Notes under the pieces: model-generated | Told to the model about the DNA's origin: nothing | Databases searched by the model: none | The model's input: only the letters and a program-made list of their open reading frames with translations | Program-made: the position numbers and the translations under genes | Part shown: one piece after another, positions 1 to 8,847 of the stretch | Position numbering within the stretch: the stretch's first letter is position 1 | How the letters are laid out: the number at the start of each line of letters is the position of its first letter | Assembly (NCBI GenBank): GCA_030425505.1 | Contig: JAUIAB010000008.1 | Coordinates: forward strand, 50,834-114,833 | Source: Bacteroidia bacterium | Lineage (GTDB): Bacteria; Bacteroidota; Bacteroidia; Cytophagales; Flammeovirgaceae | Direction of reading: 5' to 3' | Length of the DNA stretch: 64,000 nt

Positions 1-340
1 CCGACTCCCTCATTGGCTTTGGTATTGCCGCTGCATCGTTTTTCTCTACGTTCAAAAAGCCAATTACCCCAGGTATTTTATTTACAAAGTGTATTGTTTC
101 AACATTGGTTAGATCAGCATTTATCATCACGTAACCTGGGAAAAAGTTCCTCTCTACAGCTATCTTTTTTTGCTTTCCATCACGCATTTTTCTCAACTGA
201 TACACTTTTTCAGTTGGAGTCAGCACTTCAGGAATCTGATCTTCCATCTTGTTTTTTGATATCTCTTTTTCAAGGTATGTCTTCACCTTCTTCTCCTGCC
301 CACTAACGACCCTGATTACATACCAATTGAGATTATCCAT
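1..340 (-). CDS. nusG: NusG transcription antitermination factor (3'-truncated by window edge)
   Basis: The reading frame begins at an ATG whose complement is at 338-340 and runs off the left edge after about 113 codons. The visible part starts MDNLNWYVIRVVSGQEKKV, the classic NGN-domain opening (WYVIRV.SGQE.KV), followed by an FFPGYVMI segment and a PGVIGFL segment, all diagnostic of NusG. The C-terminal KOW domain lies outside the window. NusG binds RNA polymerase and Rho or the ribosome to control elongation. It follows secE by 24 bp on the same strand, the usual secE-nusG pair ahead of ribosomal protein genes, and is probably expressed from the promoter upstream of tRNA-Trp. Family identity is secure; only the end is missing. 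Confidence 0.95.
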   Translation of the reverse strand, partial: MDNLNWYVIRVVSGQEKKVKTYLEKEISKNKMEDQIPEVLTPTEKVYQLRKMRDGKQKKIAVERNFFPGYVMINADLTNVETIHFVNKIPGVIGFLNVEKNDAAAIPKPMRES

Positions 341-364
341 TTTTTTAGTTATTAAACTTTCCAC

Positions 365-559
365 TTAAAAAAGTTTATATATAGCATCCATCATGTTTCT
401 AAATGCCAAGTCAAAAACACCCAATACTGCTGAGAAAATGACAGAAGCTATTATTACTAGCACCGCACTCTCCTGAATAGATGAGTATGAAGGCCAAGTG
501 ACATGCTCAACCATTTCTGTATATGAGTTTTTTATGAATGCTCCTATTTTTTTAAACAT
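365..559 (-). CDS. secE: SecE preprotein translocase subunit
   Basis: A 64-residue protein starting MFKKIGAFIKNSYTEMVEHV, with the SecE signature (Y.EM..VTWPS, here HVTWPSYSSIQES) followed by one membrane span (about residues 30-52). SecE is the essential clamp subunit of the SecYEG channel. The same frame stays open upstream to 604, but those codons lie inside the tRNA-Trp gene, so the ATG at 559 is chosen. The length agrees with the short, single-span SecE of Bacteroidota. It sits between tRNA-Trp and nusG on the same strand and is likely co-transcribed with both. Confidence 0.93.
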   Translation of the reverse strand: MFKKIGAFIKNSYTEMVEHVTWPSYSSIQESAVLVIIASVIFSAVLGVFDLAFRNMMDAIYKLF

Positions 560-573
560 CTTACCAATTTTAG

Positions 574-646
574 CACGGGTGGAGAGACTCGAACTCCCAG
601 CCAACGGTTTTGGAGACCGCTACTCTACCAATTGAGCTACACCCGT
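574..646 (-). tRNA. trnW: tRNA-Trp (anticodon CCA)
   Basis: Read on the minus strand, the acceptor arms ACGGGTG and CACCCGT pair over 7 bp, followed by discriminator G, as expected for tRNA-Trp. The D arm contains GTAGCTC, the anticodon loop is CTCCAAA (anticodon CCA) on a GCGGT/ACCGT stem, and the T loop contains TTCGAGT. No CCA is encoded. It lies 14 bp upstream of the secE start, and a consensus promoter lies 19 bp upstream of its 5' end. Confidence 0.95.
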
Positions 647-664
647 TTTTTACGAAAACGGATG

Positions 665-695
665 CAAATTTATGATTTTAATTATAGAATTCAAA
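665..695 (-). promoter_or_regulatory. Bacteroidota housekeeping promoter for tRNA-Trp-secE-nusG
   Basis: On the minus strand there is TTTG, exactly 19 bp, then TAAATTTG, a full match to the Bacteroidetes consensus (-33 TTTG/TTG, -7 TAnnTTTG). The predicted start is about 10-15 bp upstream of the tRNA 5' end. It would drive tRNA-Trp, secE and nusG as one transcript. Seen in the sequence; activity is inferred. Confidence 0.8.
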
Positions 696-797
696 TGATA
701 ATAAATGTTTTATTTTCAACTCGATGCGTAATTATTTTTCAAAGGGTTTAAAGCGCTCTTCATTCGTTTAATTTAACCCTATGTTTTTGATCATTAC

Positions 798-836
798 ATT
801 AAACCCGTTAGGTTTTTAAAATCTAACGGGTTTAAT
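798..836. repeat. 14-bp perfect inverted repeat in the recG/tRNA-Trp gap
   Basis: Arms at 798-811 and 823-836 (ATTAAACCCGTTAG and its complement) are perfectly complementary around an 11-nt A/T loop. It lies downstream of recG and upstream of the tRNA promoter. There is no long T-run on either side, so it is not a textbook terminator, but it is the only strong hairpin between recG and the next transcript and may stop recG transcription. The rest of 647-994 holds the tRNA promoter and a start-less open frame at 854-982. Confidence 0.55.
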
Positions 837-853
837 ACTATAAGAGCCTTTCA

Positions 854-982
854 TTACTCCTCCATCTTATAATCTGGATGACCTTTTTGCCAAAGACCGA
901 AAAGATCTGTAGGGTTGGTTCTGGCTTTGTCACCCGGGATGAGCCTTGCGAAAGGATGCCTTAGTTTTATTATTTTGTCTAA
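854..982 (-). other. Open frame without a start codon downstream of recG
   Basis: On the minus strand a frame stays open for about 42 codons and ends in TAA at 854-856. It reads LDKIIKLRHPFARLIPGDKA and continues to a GLWQKGHPDYKMEE end. The composition looks protein-like, but there is no ATG, GTG or TTG start near the beginning; an in-frame TGA lies just upstream. It may be a gene remnant or chance. The family is not recognised. Confidence 0.2.
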
Positions 983-994
983 TCAGTTTTTTCC

Positions 995-3091
995 TCAACT
1001 CACTCTTGCCCATTGAGCTTTAGCACTATACATTTTTTTTAGTTTTTCCTTAAGGTTTTTATTGTCTTTAGTCTCCAATTTAGGGTCTTCTTGGATTATT
1101 TTTATGGAAGCTTTTCTGGCTGCTTTAAGTATTTTCTCGTCTTTGCTTATGTTGGCTATTTTGAAATCTAATATTCCGCTCTGCTGCGTTCCTCCAATAT
1201 CTCCTGGCCCTCTCAGCTCTAAATCTTTTTCTGCTATTACAAAGCCATCGTTTGTTTTTACCATGGTCATGAGCCTTTGTCTGGCATTTTTTGAAATTTC
1301 GCTTTTGCTCATAAGGATGCAATAGGACTGGTGTTCTCCCCTACCCACTCTTCCCCTAAGCTGGTGCAGTTGTGATAAACCAAATTTTTCTGCATCTTCT
1401 ATGACTATTGTAGTGGCGTTTGGTACATCTATTCCCACTTCTATGACTGTTGTAGCTACCAGTATTTTTGTTTTTTTGTTTTTAAACTGGTTCATCTCAT
1501 AGTCTTTGTCCTGCGGCTTCATTTTTCCATGGATTATGCCGATTGGAATTTTGGGGAATGCTCTTTGTATGCTTTCGTACCCTTCCATTACGTTTTTATA
1601 GTCTAATTTCTCTGATTCTTCTACTAGCGGATAGATGATGTATGCCTGTCTACCTATTTTTATTTGCTCTGATATAAAGCCAAAAAGCCTTAGTCTTTTG
1701 CTCTCATCCCACAAGGCTGTTTTTATCTCTTTTCTTCCTTTGGGCATTTCATCTATTACAGATACGTCGAGGTCTCCATATAAGGTCATTGCCAGGGTTC
1801 TGGGTATTGGGGTAGCAGTCATAACCAAGACGTGAGGGAAAAAATTATCGGAGGTTTTATTCCAAAGCTTTGCTCTTTGTGCAACTCCAAATCTATGCTG
1901 TTCATCTATGACTGCCAACCCAAGGTTTTTGAACTGTACAATCTCTTCTATTAGAGCGTGTGTACCTACCATTATATCTATTTCTCCATCTACTAATTGC
2001 TGGTGAATTTCTGTTCTCTTTTTTTTAGTAGTTGAGCCTGTAAGTATTTCTATTTGAATATTTAATGCCCTTGCAAATTTTGCTAAACCCTGAAAGTGCT
2101 GCTCTGCTAAAACTTCGGTCGGAGCCATTATACATGTTTGATATCCGTTACTAATTGCTATTAGCATGGAAACAAATGCTACGAGCGTTTTACCACTTCC
2201 TACATCTCCCTGCAAAAGTCTATTCATTTGATTCCCATAGTTGAGATCAGAGAATATTTCTTTTATTACTCTTTTTTGAGCATTGGTAAGGTCAAATGGC
2301 AATACTTTCTTGTAGAAGTCATGGACTATCTGCGTTTTTGGAAGTAATATTCCTTTATGCTTAGAAAGTCGCAACCTCTTAATTTTCATCAGGTATAGCT
2401 GTACATATAGAAGTTCTTCAAACTTGAGTCGAACCTCAGCTTTTTTCATTTCTTGCTCACCTTCCGGAAAATGGATGTCTCGTAAAGCCTGATTTATTGA
2501 TTGTAAATTATATTCTGAAATAAGCCATTTTGGTAAGGCTTCTTTGAAGTTGCCTGCTACCTCAGCTAACAATGTTTGGATAAGTTTCGATATTCCTTTA
2601 CTATCTAATCTCGCATTTCGGAGTTTATCCGTAGTATAATATACTGGGTTGAAGTTGCTTCTAGTTTCTTGTTGGTCTTTTTCTTGTATTATTTCTGGGT
2701 GAGATATGGAGAGTCCATATTTACTGAAGGTAGGACGACCAAAGAAAATGTATGTTCCTCCTAATGAGAGTTGTTGCGAAAACCAGCTGATGTTTTTGAA
2801 CCATTTTAACTCTACAGATCCAGTTTCATCTCTTACTAAAACGTTAAGCCACTTTTTTCTTGCATATCCTTTTGGTTCTATTTTTACTACTTCGGCTTTG
2901 ATCTGGTAGTTGATACTAGCTGAGCTGATTTCTCTAATTTTGTGGATTTTAGATCTATCTTCATACCTAAATGGGAAATGATATAATAAGTCCTCGTAGG
3001 TGTGTATTTCAAGCTCCTTATTTAGCAACTCCGCCCTCTTAGGTCCTACTCCTTTTAGATAAGTTATTTCCTTGCTCAGAAGGTCATCCAC
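995..3091 (-). CDS. recG: ATP-dependent DNA helicase RecG
   Basis: 698 residues, the usual RecG length. An N-terminal wedge/OB region opens with YLKGVGPKRAELL. Walker A (GDVGSGKT) is near residue 295 and a DEQH box (VIDEQHRFG) near residue 395. Helicase motifs continue through VATTVIEVGIDVPNA and QLRGRVGRG, followed by the RecG C-terminal DLELRGPGDIGGTQQSG segment. RecG remodels stalled forks and branched DNA. The frame opens with GTG at 3091; an in-frame TAA lies 12 bases upstream and no ATG lies near the true N-terminus, so GTG is the likely start. It is 95 bp downstream of ispH on the same strand. Confidence 0.96.
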   Translation of the reverse strand: MDDLLSKEITYLKGVGPKRAELLNKELEIHTYEDLLYHFPFRYEDRSKIHKIREISSASINYQIKAEVVKIEPKGYARKKWLNVLVRDETGSVELKWFKNISWFSQQLSLGGTYIFFGRPTFSKYGLSISHPEIIQEKDQQETRSNFNPVYYTTDKLRNARLDSKGISKLIQTLLAEVAGNFKEALPKWLISEYNLQSINQALRDIHFPEGEQEMKKAEVRLKFEELLYVQLYLMKIKRLRLSKHKGILLPKTQIVHDFYKKVLPFDLTNAQKRVIKEIFSDLNYGNQMNRLLQGDVGSGKTLVAFVSMLIAISNGYQTCIMAPTEVLAEQHFQGLAKFARALNIQIEILTGSTTKKKRTEIHQQLVDGEIDIMVGTHALIEEIVQFKNLGLAVIDEQHRFGVAQRAKLWNKTSDNFFPHVLVMTATPIPRTLAMTLYGDLDVSVIDEMPKGRKEIKTALWDESKRLRLFGFISEQIKIGRQAYIIYPLVEESEKLDYKNVMEGYESIQRAFPKIPIGIIHGKMKPQDKDYEMNQFKNKKTKILVATTVIEVGIDVPNATTIVIEDAEKFGLSQLHQLRGRVGRGEHQSYCILMSKSEISKNARQRLMTMVKTNDGFVIAEKDLELRGPGDIGGTQQSGILDFKIANISKDEKILKAARKASIKIIQEDPKLETKDNKNLKEKLKKMYSAKAQWARVS

Positions 3092-3186
3092 TGTTTGTGC
3101 TTATTATTATTTGAACTACTTCGGTATAGATAAAAGAATATTTATTATACTGAAAATCAAAATTTTATACTACTTTATTTAATATT

Positions 3187-4080
3187 TTATACTTCTACTA
3201 AGCTATCCGATTTCTTTATGTAATCCGCAACTTTTTCCATTAGCCACATTGGGGTAGATGTAGCACCACTTATCCCTATTTTATCCTCTTTTCTAAACCA
3301 GTCAAGGTCAATATCATTTTCATCTTCTATAAAATAGGATCTATCATTGTGCTTTTCACAAACACTGTAGAGGGATTTTCCATTGGAGCTTTTTTTACCA
3401 CTTACAAATATTATAACATCACATTCACCAGAAAAAGTAACCATTTGTGGCTCTCGATTAGAGACCTGCCTACAAATACTATCATTTGCATCTAACATCT
3501 CTTTTCCTTCTTCTCCGTTGTATTCTACTAGTCTTTTTTCAATTTTTTCTTTTAACTCGTAAAATCCTTTAGTGCTTTTAGTAGTCTGACTGTACAAGGT
3601 GATTGGCTTAGTATAATCTAATTTTTCTAAATCATCTTCTATCGTTACAACTATTGCTTCATTTTTTGTTTGTCCTAGTAGTCCTAAAACTTCGGCATGC
3701 CCCTGCTTTCCGTAAATCACCAATTGCCCGTTGCTGTTATTGGACTTATCGTATGAGTTTTTCACTCTATTTTGTAGCTTCAGTACTACAGGGCAGGATG
3801 CATCTATTAGTGTTATGTTATTCTTCAGTGCCAACTTATAGGTTTCAGGAGGTTCTCCATGTGCCCGTATAAGAACCTGGCAATTTTTTAGGTTCTTTAG
3901 ATCTTCTCTTTCTATTATCTTTAACCCGAGGGAGGTAAGTCTTTTTACCTCTTTGTCATTATGAACTATATCCCCTAAGCAATAGAGTTGGCTGGACTCT
4001 TTCATCGCTTCTTCTGCCATCTGAATAGCATACTCTACTCCAAAGCAATACCCTGCTTTAGAGTCTATTACAACTTCCAT
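3187..4080 (-). CDS. ispH: 4-hydroxy-3-methylbut-2-enyl diphosphate reductase (LytB/IspH)
   Basis: 297 residues. It has the three [4Fe-4S] ligand cysteines C12 (AGYCFGV), C96 (DASCPVV) and C203 (SICRQVSNRE) and active-site histidines in DIVHN, RAHGEPP and GHAEV. IspH performs the last step of the non-mevalonate isoprenoid pathway, reducing HMBPP to IPP and DMAPP. It starts 2 bp after the cmk stop, so the two are almost certainly one operon. Confidence 0.96.
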   Translation of the reverse strand: MEVVIDSKAGYCFGVEYAIQMAEEAMKESSQLYCLGDIVHNDKEVKRLTSLGLKIIEREDLKNLKNCQVLIRAHGEPPETYKLALKNNITLIDASCPVVLKLQNRVKNSYDKSNNSNGQLVIYGKQGHAEVLGLLGQTKNEAIVVTIEDDLEKLDYTKPITLYSQTTKSTKGFYELKEKIEKRLVEYNGEEGKEMLDANDSICRQVSNREPQMVTFSGECDVIIFVSGKKSSNGKSLYSVCEKHNDRSYFIEDENDIDLDWFRKEDKIGISGATSTPMWLMEKVADYIKKSDSLVEV

Positions 4081-4082
4081 TT

Positions 4083-4775
4083 TTATTTTTGGTTTTGTAC
4101 TGCAGATACTTCCTGAAATAACTCATATACTCTATTAACCTGATCTTTTATGGTTAAGTTTGTAGTATCTATTTCTACTGCGTCTTTTGCTTTTTTTAAG
4201 GCTCCTTCTTTTCTTGTAGAATCTAGGTAGTCTCTATGTGCAAGATTATCTAAGACTACTTGATAATCAATTACTTCATTCTTTTCTTTCAATTCTATTT
4301 GCCTCCTACTAGCTCTTACTTTTAAGTCAGCTGTCATGAAAATTTTCAGTTCGGCATCAGGAAAAACGACTGTTCCAATATCTCTGCCATCCATTACAAT
4401 CTCTTTCTCCTTCCCCATACGCCTCTGCTCTTCAACTAAAAAACTTCTAACCTCACTAATTCTACTTACTTCACTTACATGCTGTGTGATTTGAAGTGTT
4501 CGAATTTTATCTTCTACATTTTTACCATTAAGTAGTGTTAGGTTTTCTTTAGTGGTCGGATCAATAATAAAGTTTATTTCTATTTGCTCGAGTGCTTGGT
4601 TTATTTCGTCTTTATCCTCAATATTTATGTGATTTTTTATAAAGAAAAGAGTTACTGCTCTGTACATAGCTCCAGAGTCTATATATCTGTAGCTAAGCCT
4701 TTTAGCTATCATTTTAGCGGTTGTACTCTTGCCACAGCCAGAGTTCCCATCTATGGCTATTATAATTTTCTTCAT
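4083..4775 (-). CDS. cmk: Cytidylate kinase
   Basis: 230 residues. The P-loop DGNSGCGKSTTA is at residues 9-20, followed by a YRYIDSGAMYRAVT segment, MDGRDIGTVVFPDA and a RASRRQ lid motif, all typical of bacterial Cmk, which phosphorylates CMP and dCMP. The ATG at 4773-4775 is followed immediately by coding similarity. It heads a cmk-ispH unit with a consensus promoter about 25 bp upstream. Confidence 0.95.
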   Translation of the reverse strand: MKKIIIAIDGNSGCGKSTTAKMIAKRLSYRYIDSGAMYRAVTLFFIKNHINIEDKDEINQALEQIEINFIIDPTTKENLTLLNGKNVEDKIRTLQITQHVSEVSRISEVRSFLVEEQRRMGKEKEIVMDGRDIGTVVFPDAELKIFMTADLKVRASRRQIELKEKNEVIDYQVVLDNLAHRDYLDSTRKEGALKKAKDAVEIDTTNLTIKDQVNRVYELFQEVSAVQNQK

Positions 4776-4799
4776 TGATTAATCCGCAGATTATTCTTT

Positions 4800-4831
4800 C
4801 AAATATAGAGGAAATATCGGAGGGAGTCCAA
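4800..4831 (-). promoter_or_regulatory. Promoter of cmk-ispH
   Basis: On the minus strand TTG (4829-4831) is followed after 21 bp by TATATTTG (4800-4807), within the TTG-N17-23-TAnnTTTG range used in Flavobacterium and relatives. The predicted start leaves a leader of roughly 18-20 nt before the cmk ATG. Confidence 0.6.
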
Positions 4832-4985
4832 CACAACACTGGTCAAATTTTTATTTTTTTAACATTTCAATTAGCCTTATATATATCGTTCTTTCTATTT
4901 AAAGAAATTGCAAAGTTTGAAATCGTTTTAGGTAACTAGTTTTTAATATGATAAATGCAGCTATTTTTACACAAAATTGTCGGAA

Positions 4986-5954
4986 ATGCCTAGGATTTTA
5001 ACTGGAATACAAAGCTCAGGAAGACCCCATTTGGGAAATATTCTTGGAGCTATTTTGCCTGCTATTGAGCTATCAAAGGATGCAAAGAATGAATGTTTTT
5101 ATTTTATTGCGGATTTGCACTCTTTAACCTCTCTTAAAAATGCTGAAGACAGGAAAGAACATACCTATGCTACCGCTGCAGCATGGCTAGCTTTGGGCTT
5201 AGATACGGGAAGTAGTATTTTTTATAGGCAGTCTATGGTTAGTGAGGTATGTGAACTTGCCTGGTATCTCAACTGCTTTACTCCTTACCCCATGCTAGCT
5301 AATTCTCATTCTTTTAAAGATAAGTCTGATAAGCTTTCTGATGTAAATGCTGGCCTTTTTACTTATCCTGTACTTATGGCTGCAGATATTATTTTGTATG
5401 ATGCCAACCTGGTACCTGTGGGGAAAGATCAAAAGCAACATTTGGAAATTACCAGAGACATAGCTACAAACTTTAATAGGGAGTATGGTGAAGTATTTAT
5501 TGTTCCTGATGCTCTAATTGATGATAAGGTAATGACAATCCCAGGTGTTGATGGCAAAAAAATGAGTAAATCTTATGGAAATATCATTGATATTTTCCTA
5601 CCTGAGAAGAAGTTGCGAAAGCAAATCATGAAGATTGTAACAGATAGCACTCCAGTAGAAGAACCTAAAAACCCCGATAGCTGTATCGTATTTCAACTGT
5701 ATTCTGTTCTTGCTAATAAAGATAGGATTGTTAGTATGAGAGAAAAGTATGAAAATGGCAATTATGGCTATGGACAGGCAAAGCAAGAGTTATTTGAACT
5801 TGTTTTAGAAAAATTCGAGACTGCAAGAGAAAAGTTTAACTTTTGGATGGAAAATAAATCTGATATTGACAGTCAGCTTATTAAAGGAGAAAAAAAAGCT
5901 AAAGAGATTGCTAGCAGTAAGCTTTCTTTGGTAAGAAAAAAACTTGGCTATTGA
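4986..5954 (+). CDS. trpS: Tryptophanyl-tRNA synthetase
   Basis: 322 residues from the ATG at 4986 (MPRILTGIQSSGRPHLGN). A TTG three codons upstream at 4977 also opens the frame, but the ATG fits the family start. The class I HIGH-equivalent is GRPHLGN (residues 12-18) and the KMSKS loop is GKKMSKSYGN (around residue 190). Length is normal for short bacterial TrpS. It charges tRNA-Trp, whose gene lies on the opposite strand about 4.3 kb away. No consensus promoter was identified in front of it. Confidence 0.96.
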   Translation: MPRILTGIQSSGRPHLGNILGAILPAIELSKDAKNECFYFIADLHSLTSLKNAEDRKEHTYATAAAWLALGLDTGSSIFYRQSMVSEVCELAWYLNCFTPYPMLANSHSFKDKSDKLSDVNAGLFTYPVLMAADIILYDANLVPVGKDQKQHLEITRDIATNFNREYGEVFIVPDALIDDKVMTIPGVDGKKMSKSYGNIIDIFLPEKKLRKQIMKIVTDSTPVEEPKNPDSCIVFQLYSVLANKDRIVSMREKYENGNYGYGQAKQELFELVLEKFETAREKFNFWMENKSDIDSQLIKGEKKAKEIASSKLSLVRKKLGY

Positions 5955-5980
5955 TAAGGTCTTGATAAATAGATTTTCAC

Positions 5981-5988
5981 TAAATTTG
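5981..5988 (+). promoter_or_regulatory. Possible -7 element upstream of dnaN
   Basis: TAAATTTG matches TAnnTTTG 40 bp upstream of the dnaN ATG. The nearest upstream TTG (5962-5964) is 16 bp away, one less than the usual spacing, so this is a weak call. dnaN could also be read through from trpS, 74 bp upstream. Confidence 0.35.
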
Positions 5989-6028
5989 AATATAATTATT
6001 TGTATCTAAAATTCAATTGTAATATAAA

Positions 6029-7153
6029 ATGAAGTTCATCGTCCCTTCTGGAACAATTTTAAAAAAGTTATCTTCTATCAGTTCTGTTGTTCCAAGCAGC
6101 CCAATGGTTCCAATTCTAGAGAACTTTTTGTTTGAGATTGAAGCTAATGTGCTAAATATAACTGCCTCTGATTTGCAAAACTCTGTTGTTGTCAGCATGG
6201 AGGTTGAAGCTGAAGAAAATGGAAGTTTAGCTGTTCCTGCCAAGATGCTTATCGATACTTTAAGAAATTTGCCAGAGCAACCGGTTACTTTTTCGTTCAA
6301 TTTAGAAAATTATACCATTGAAATTAGCTCTGAGAACGGAAGATATAAGCTTGCAGGAGAGAATGCTTCGGACTTTCCTAAGCTACCTGATTTGGGAAGG
6401 GTCGATAAATTAGAAATACCAAGCGATGTTTTAGCAGATGCAATTCATTATACTCTATTTGCAACTAGCGCTGACGAGATGAAGCCTTCGATGAATGGGG
6501 TTTTTCTTTCCCTAGACTCAAATGGAGCTCATTTTGTATCCACTGATACACATAGACTAATCAAATATAAGAGAGAGGATTTAACATCGGATTTTGACAC
6601 TTCTATTATTGTCCATAAAAGAGCTTTACAAATTCTAAAAACTTCCCTTCCTTCTGAAAGAGAAATTGTAAACATTGAGTTTAACCCTTCGAATATAATC
6701 TTTTCGTTCAGTAACTATCAGCTAACCAGTAGGTTAATTGATGAACGGTTTCCCGATTATGAAAAAGCTATACCAGTAGATAATGATAATGTAGTTACTA
6801 TTGACAGACAGGAACTTATCAATTGTTTGAAAAGGATTTTGATTTATGCGAATAAAACTACTAATCAAGTTAGGTTAAAACTTACAGGTGGAGAGTTAGC
6901 TGTTTCTGCGGAAGATTTAGATTTTTCCAACGAAGCCAATGAGCGTTTGTTTTGTGAGCATCACGGAGGAGATATTGAGATTGGTTTTAATGCTAAGTTT
7001 TTCTTAGAGGTACTGAATCACATACATACAGATAAAGTATTGATTAAGTTATCTGAGCCTAATGTAGCTGGTCTAGTATTTCCGGAGTCTCAAAATCAGG
7101 ACGAAGATATTTTAATGCTGATAATGCCTTTTGTGTTATATAACTATGCTTAA
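6029..7153 (+). CDS. dnaN: DNA polymerase III beta subunit (sliding clamp)
   Basis: 374 residues, the normal length. It opens MKFIVPSGTILKKLSSIS and PMVPILENFLFEI, has the domain-2 DEMKPSMNGVFL segment and a STDTHRLIKYKR motif, and ends in the clamp's conserved C-terminal tail (MLIMPFVLYNYA). It forms the dimeric processivity ring that tethers replicative polymerase. It is not beside dnaA here. Its stop codon overlaps the convergent FAD monooxygenase gene by 4 bp. Confidence 0.97.
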   Translation: MKFIVPSGTILKKLSSISSVVPSSPMVPILENFLFEIEANVLNITASDLQNSVVVSMEVEAEENGSLAVPAKMLIDTLRNLPEQPVTFSFNLENYTIEISSENGRYKLAGENASDFPKLPDLGRVDKLEIPSDVLADAIHYTLFATSADEMKPSMNGVFLSLDSNGAHFVSTDTHRLIKYKREDLTSDFDTSIIVHKRALQILKTSLPSEREIVNIEFNPSNIIFSFSNYQLTSRLIDERFPDYEKAIPVDNDNVVTIDRQELINCLKRILIYANKTTNQVRLKLTGGELAVSAEDLDFSNEANERLFCEHHGGDIEIGFNAKFFLEVLNHIHTDKVLIKLSEPNVAGLVFPESQNQDEDILMLIMPFVLYNYA

Positions 7154-8847
7154 TAGTTGCTTTCTGCGATAAATATATCTTTCTGAGGCTGTGAGCTATG
7201 GTTTACATTTATTGTCTTTCCTTGCAATTTGTCGAGGAGTTCATCTGGATTATTTGGAGCTTGATCTGATCTCCAGGCTATAAACTGGTCGGGTCTGATT
7301 AATGTCAGTTTAGTTAAATATACTTTTTGTAAAATACTTTCATTGAGGCTTAATATTTTAAATTTCAAACCTCTCTTTTTTGCAGTTTCTTCAAAAGGTT
7401 TAGTGTCAACTTCATCTCCATAAACTTTAAGTAAAGTATATTCTTTTCCTAAAATATCATGAAGGTTTTTCCCTATTGATAACCATTTATTTGGAGCTCT
7501 GCTACCAACTCTATTGGTTTCGCTAAAAGAAGACTCTTCTCTATCAGAAATACTATCACTTATACATATGGGGGATTTTATATAAGAAAAGCCTAGCTGC
7601 ATATCTTCAGAATGAAACTCTTTGTATGTTTTTTTTCTAATTATGTTACCCGCAATCTTTCTTGTAACCCATCCAAGCACTCCTTTTTGCTCGATTACTT
7701 TTAGTCCTTTACTAACTTTAAGCAGCTTTTTGGCATTATCTCCTGATTCTCTTACTCCTAGCATACCAATAGGTCTTCGCTCTAGCTCATATGTCTCTAA
7801 TATTTTTGGGTCTGCTTTTTTCTGAAGAACAAGTGCTAGCTTCCAACCAAGGTTTATGGCATCTTCAACCCCAGTATTCATACCTAGGCCTCCTGTCGGG
7901 GTAAATAAATGTACTGCATCTCCTACTAAAAAAGCTCTATCTTTTTTATATCTCCTTGCCACCATCAAAGAAGTATCCCATTTATTGACTTCTAAAATTT
8001 TATATTTAATATCAAATCCTATTGCTTCTGTTAAAACCTTTTTTGCAACTTCAACTTTAACGGAAGCAGTAAAACTCTCTTTTTGTAATGGAGTTTGATA
8101 AACCCACAAATCTTTTTTAGGGTCATAGGGAATTAGTACTCCTTTTGTTCTGGGATTAGCAATAAAATACATTATCGCATCTCCATTTTTATGAGCATAC
8201 CTTAAATTAGGAGCATGAAACTGAATCCCTAGCATGCTTTTTATTGACTTTGCTCCGTCCATTTTTATGTTGAGGTGATTCCTTACAAAGCTTGAAGCTC
8301 CATCACAGCCAACTAAGTAGGATCCTTTTACTCTTTTTTCTTCTAATCTTTTTTTATCGAAAAAGGTTACTTCTATGCTGCTATCCACTTCATTAAACCC
8401 TGTTACTTCGCAGTTGAACAAAATATTTAAAACTGACTCTTTATCAACTTTTTGCCTCAATATTCTTTCTGTATATATTTGAGAAATTCGTTGAGGTAGT
8501 GTTGTTGCTTTTTTGCAACCAAAAGCCGTAATTTTTTTCTGCTCTACTGCCTCATTAAAAGAAGGGAATTTGAATTCCGTAATTTTTTTACCTCCTAGAG
8601 AAGTTAAAAATTTTATTGAAGTAGAATAATTGGATGGAATACCCTGTTTTCTAAATTCTTCTTCTAACCCCAAACGCCTCATATGTTCCATAGACCTTGC
8701 ATTTACCAGATTACATTTGGGTTGCGTGGATGTTGACTCTCTTTTTTCTAGTATTAAGCATGGAATACCTCTATTAGACAATTCTAAAGCTAATGTCAAC
8801 CCGACTGATCCTGCTCCAACTATTATAACAGGGTATTTTTCACGCAT
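7150..8847 (-). CDS. FAD-dependent aromatic-ring hydroxylase-type monooxygenase
   Basis: 565 residues. The N-terminal dinucleotide-binding motif VGAGSVGL is at residues 10-17. A class A flavin hydroxylase second FAD motif (FLVGDAVHLFTPTGGLGMN) is near residue 308. The last ~120 residues resemble the thioredoxin-like C-terminal domain of the phenol hydroxylase/TfdB group. Such enzymes use NAD(P)H and O2 to hydroxylate phenols or polyketides; the substrate cannot be predicted here. It overlaps the symporter gene's end by 8 bp, implying translational coupling, which suggests uptake and oxidation of the same anionic substrate. That link is inference. Confidence 0.85.
   Translation of the reverse strand: MREKYPVIIVGAGSVGLTLALELSNRGIPCLILEKRESTSTQPKCNLVNARSMEHMRRLGLEEEFRKQGIPSNYSTSIKFLTSLGGKKITEFKFPSFNEAVEQKKITAFGCKKATTLPQRISQIYTERILRQKVDKESVLNILFNCEVTGFNEVDSSIEVTFFDKKRLEEKRVKGSYLVGCDGASSFVRNHLNIKMDGAKSIKSMLGIQFHAPNLRYAHKNGDAIMYFIANPRTKGVLIPYDPKKDLWVYQTPLQKESFTASVKVEVAKKVLTEAIGFDIKYKILEVNKWDTSLMVARRYKKDRAFLVGDAVHLFTPTGGLGMNTGVEDAINLGWKLALVLQKKADPKILETYELERRPIGMLGVRESGDNAKKLLKVSKGLKVIEQKGVLGWVTRKIAGNIIRKKTYKEFHSEDMQLGFSYIKSPICISDSISDREESSFSETNRVGSRAPNKWLSIGKNLHDILGKEYTLLKVYGDEVDTKPFEETAKKRGLKFKILSLNESILQKVYLTKLTLIRPDQFIAWRSDQAPNNPDELLDKLQGKTINVNHSSQPQKDIFIAESNY

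Noticed and set aside
13..306. Plus-strand open frame opposite nusG
   Set aside because: It is the shadow of nusG on the other strand; the minus frame matches the NGN domain residue by residue.
560..604. Upstream extension of secE into the tRNA-Trp gene
   Set aside because: These codons are the tRNA itself; the ATG at 559 gives a normal SecE.
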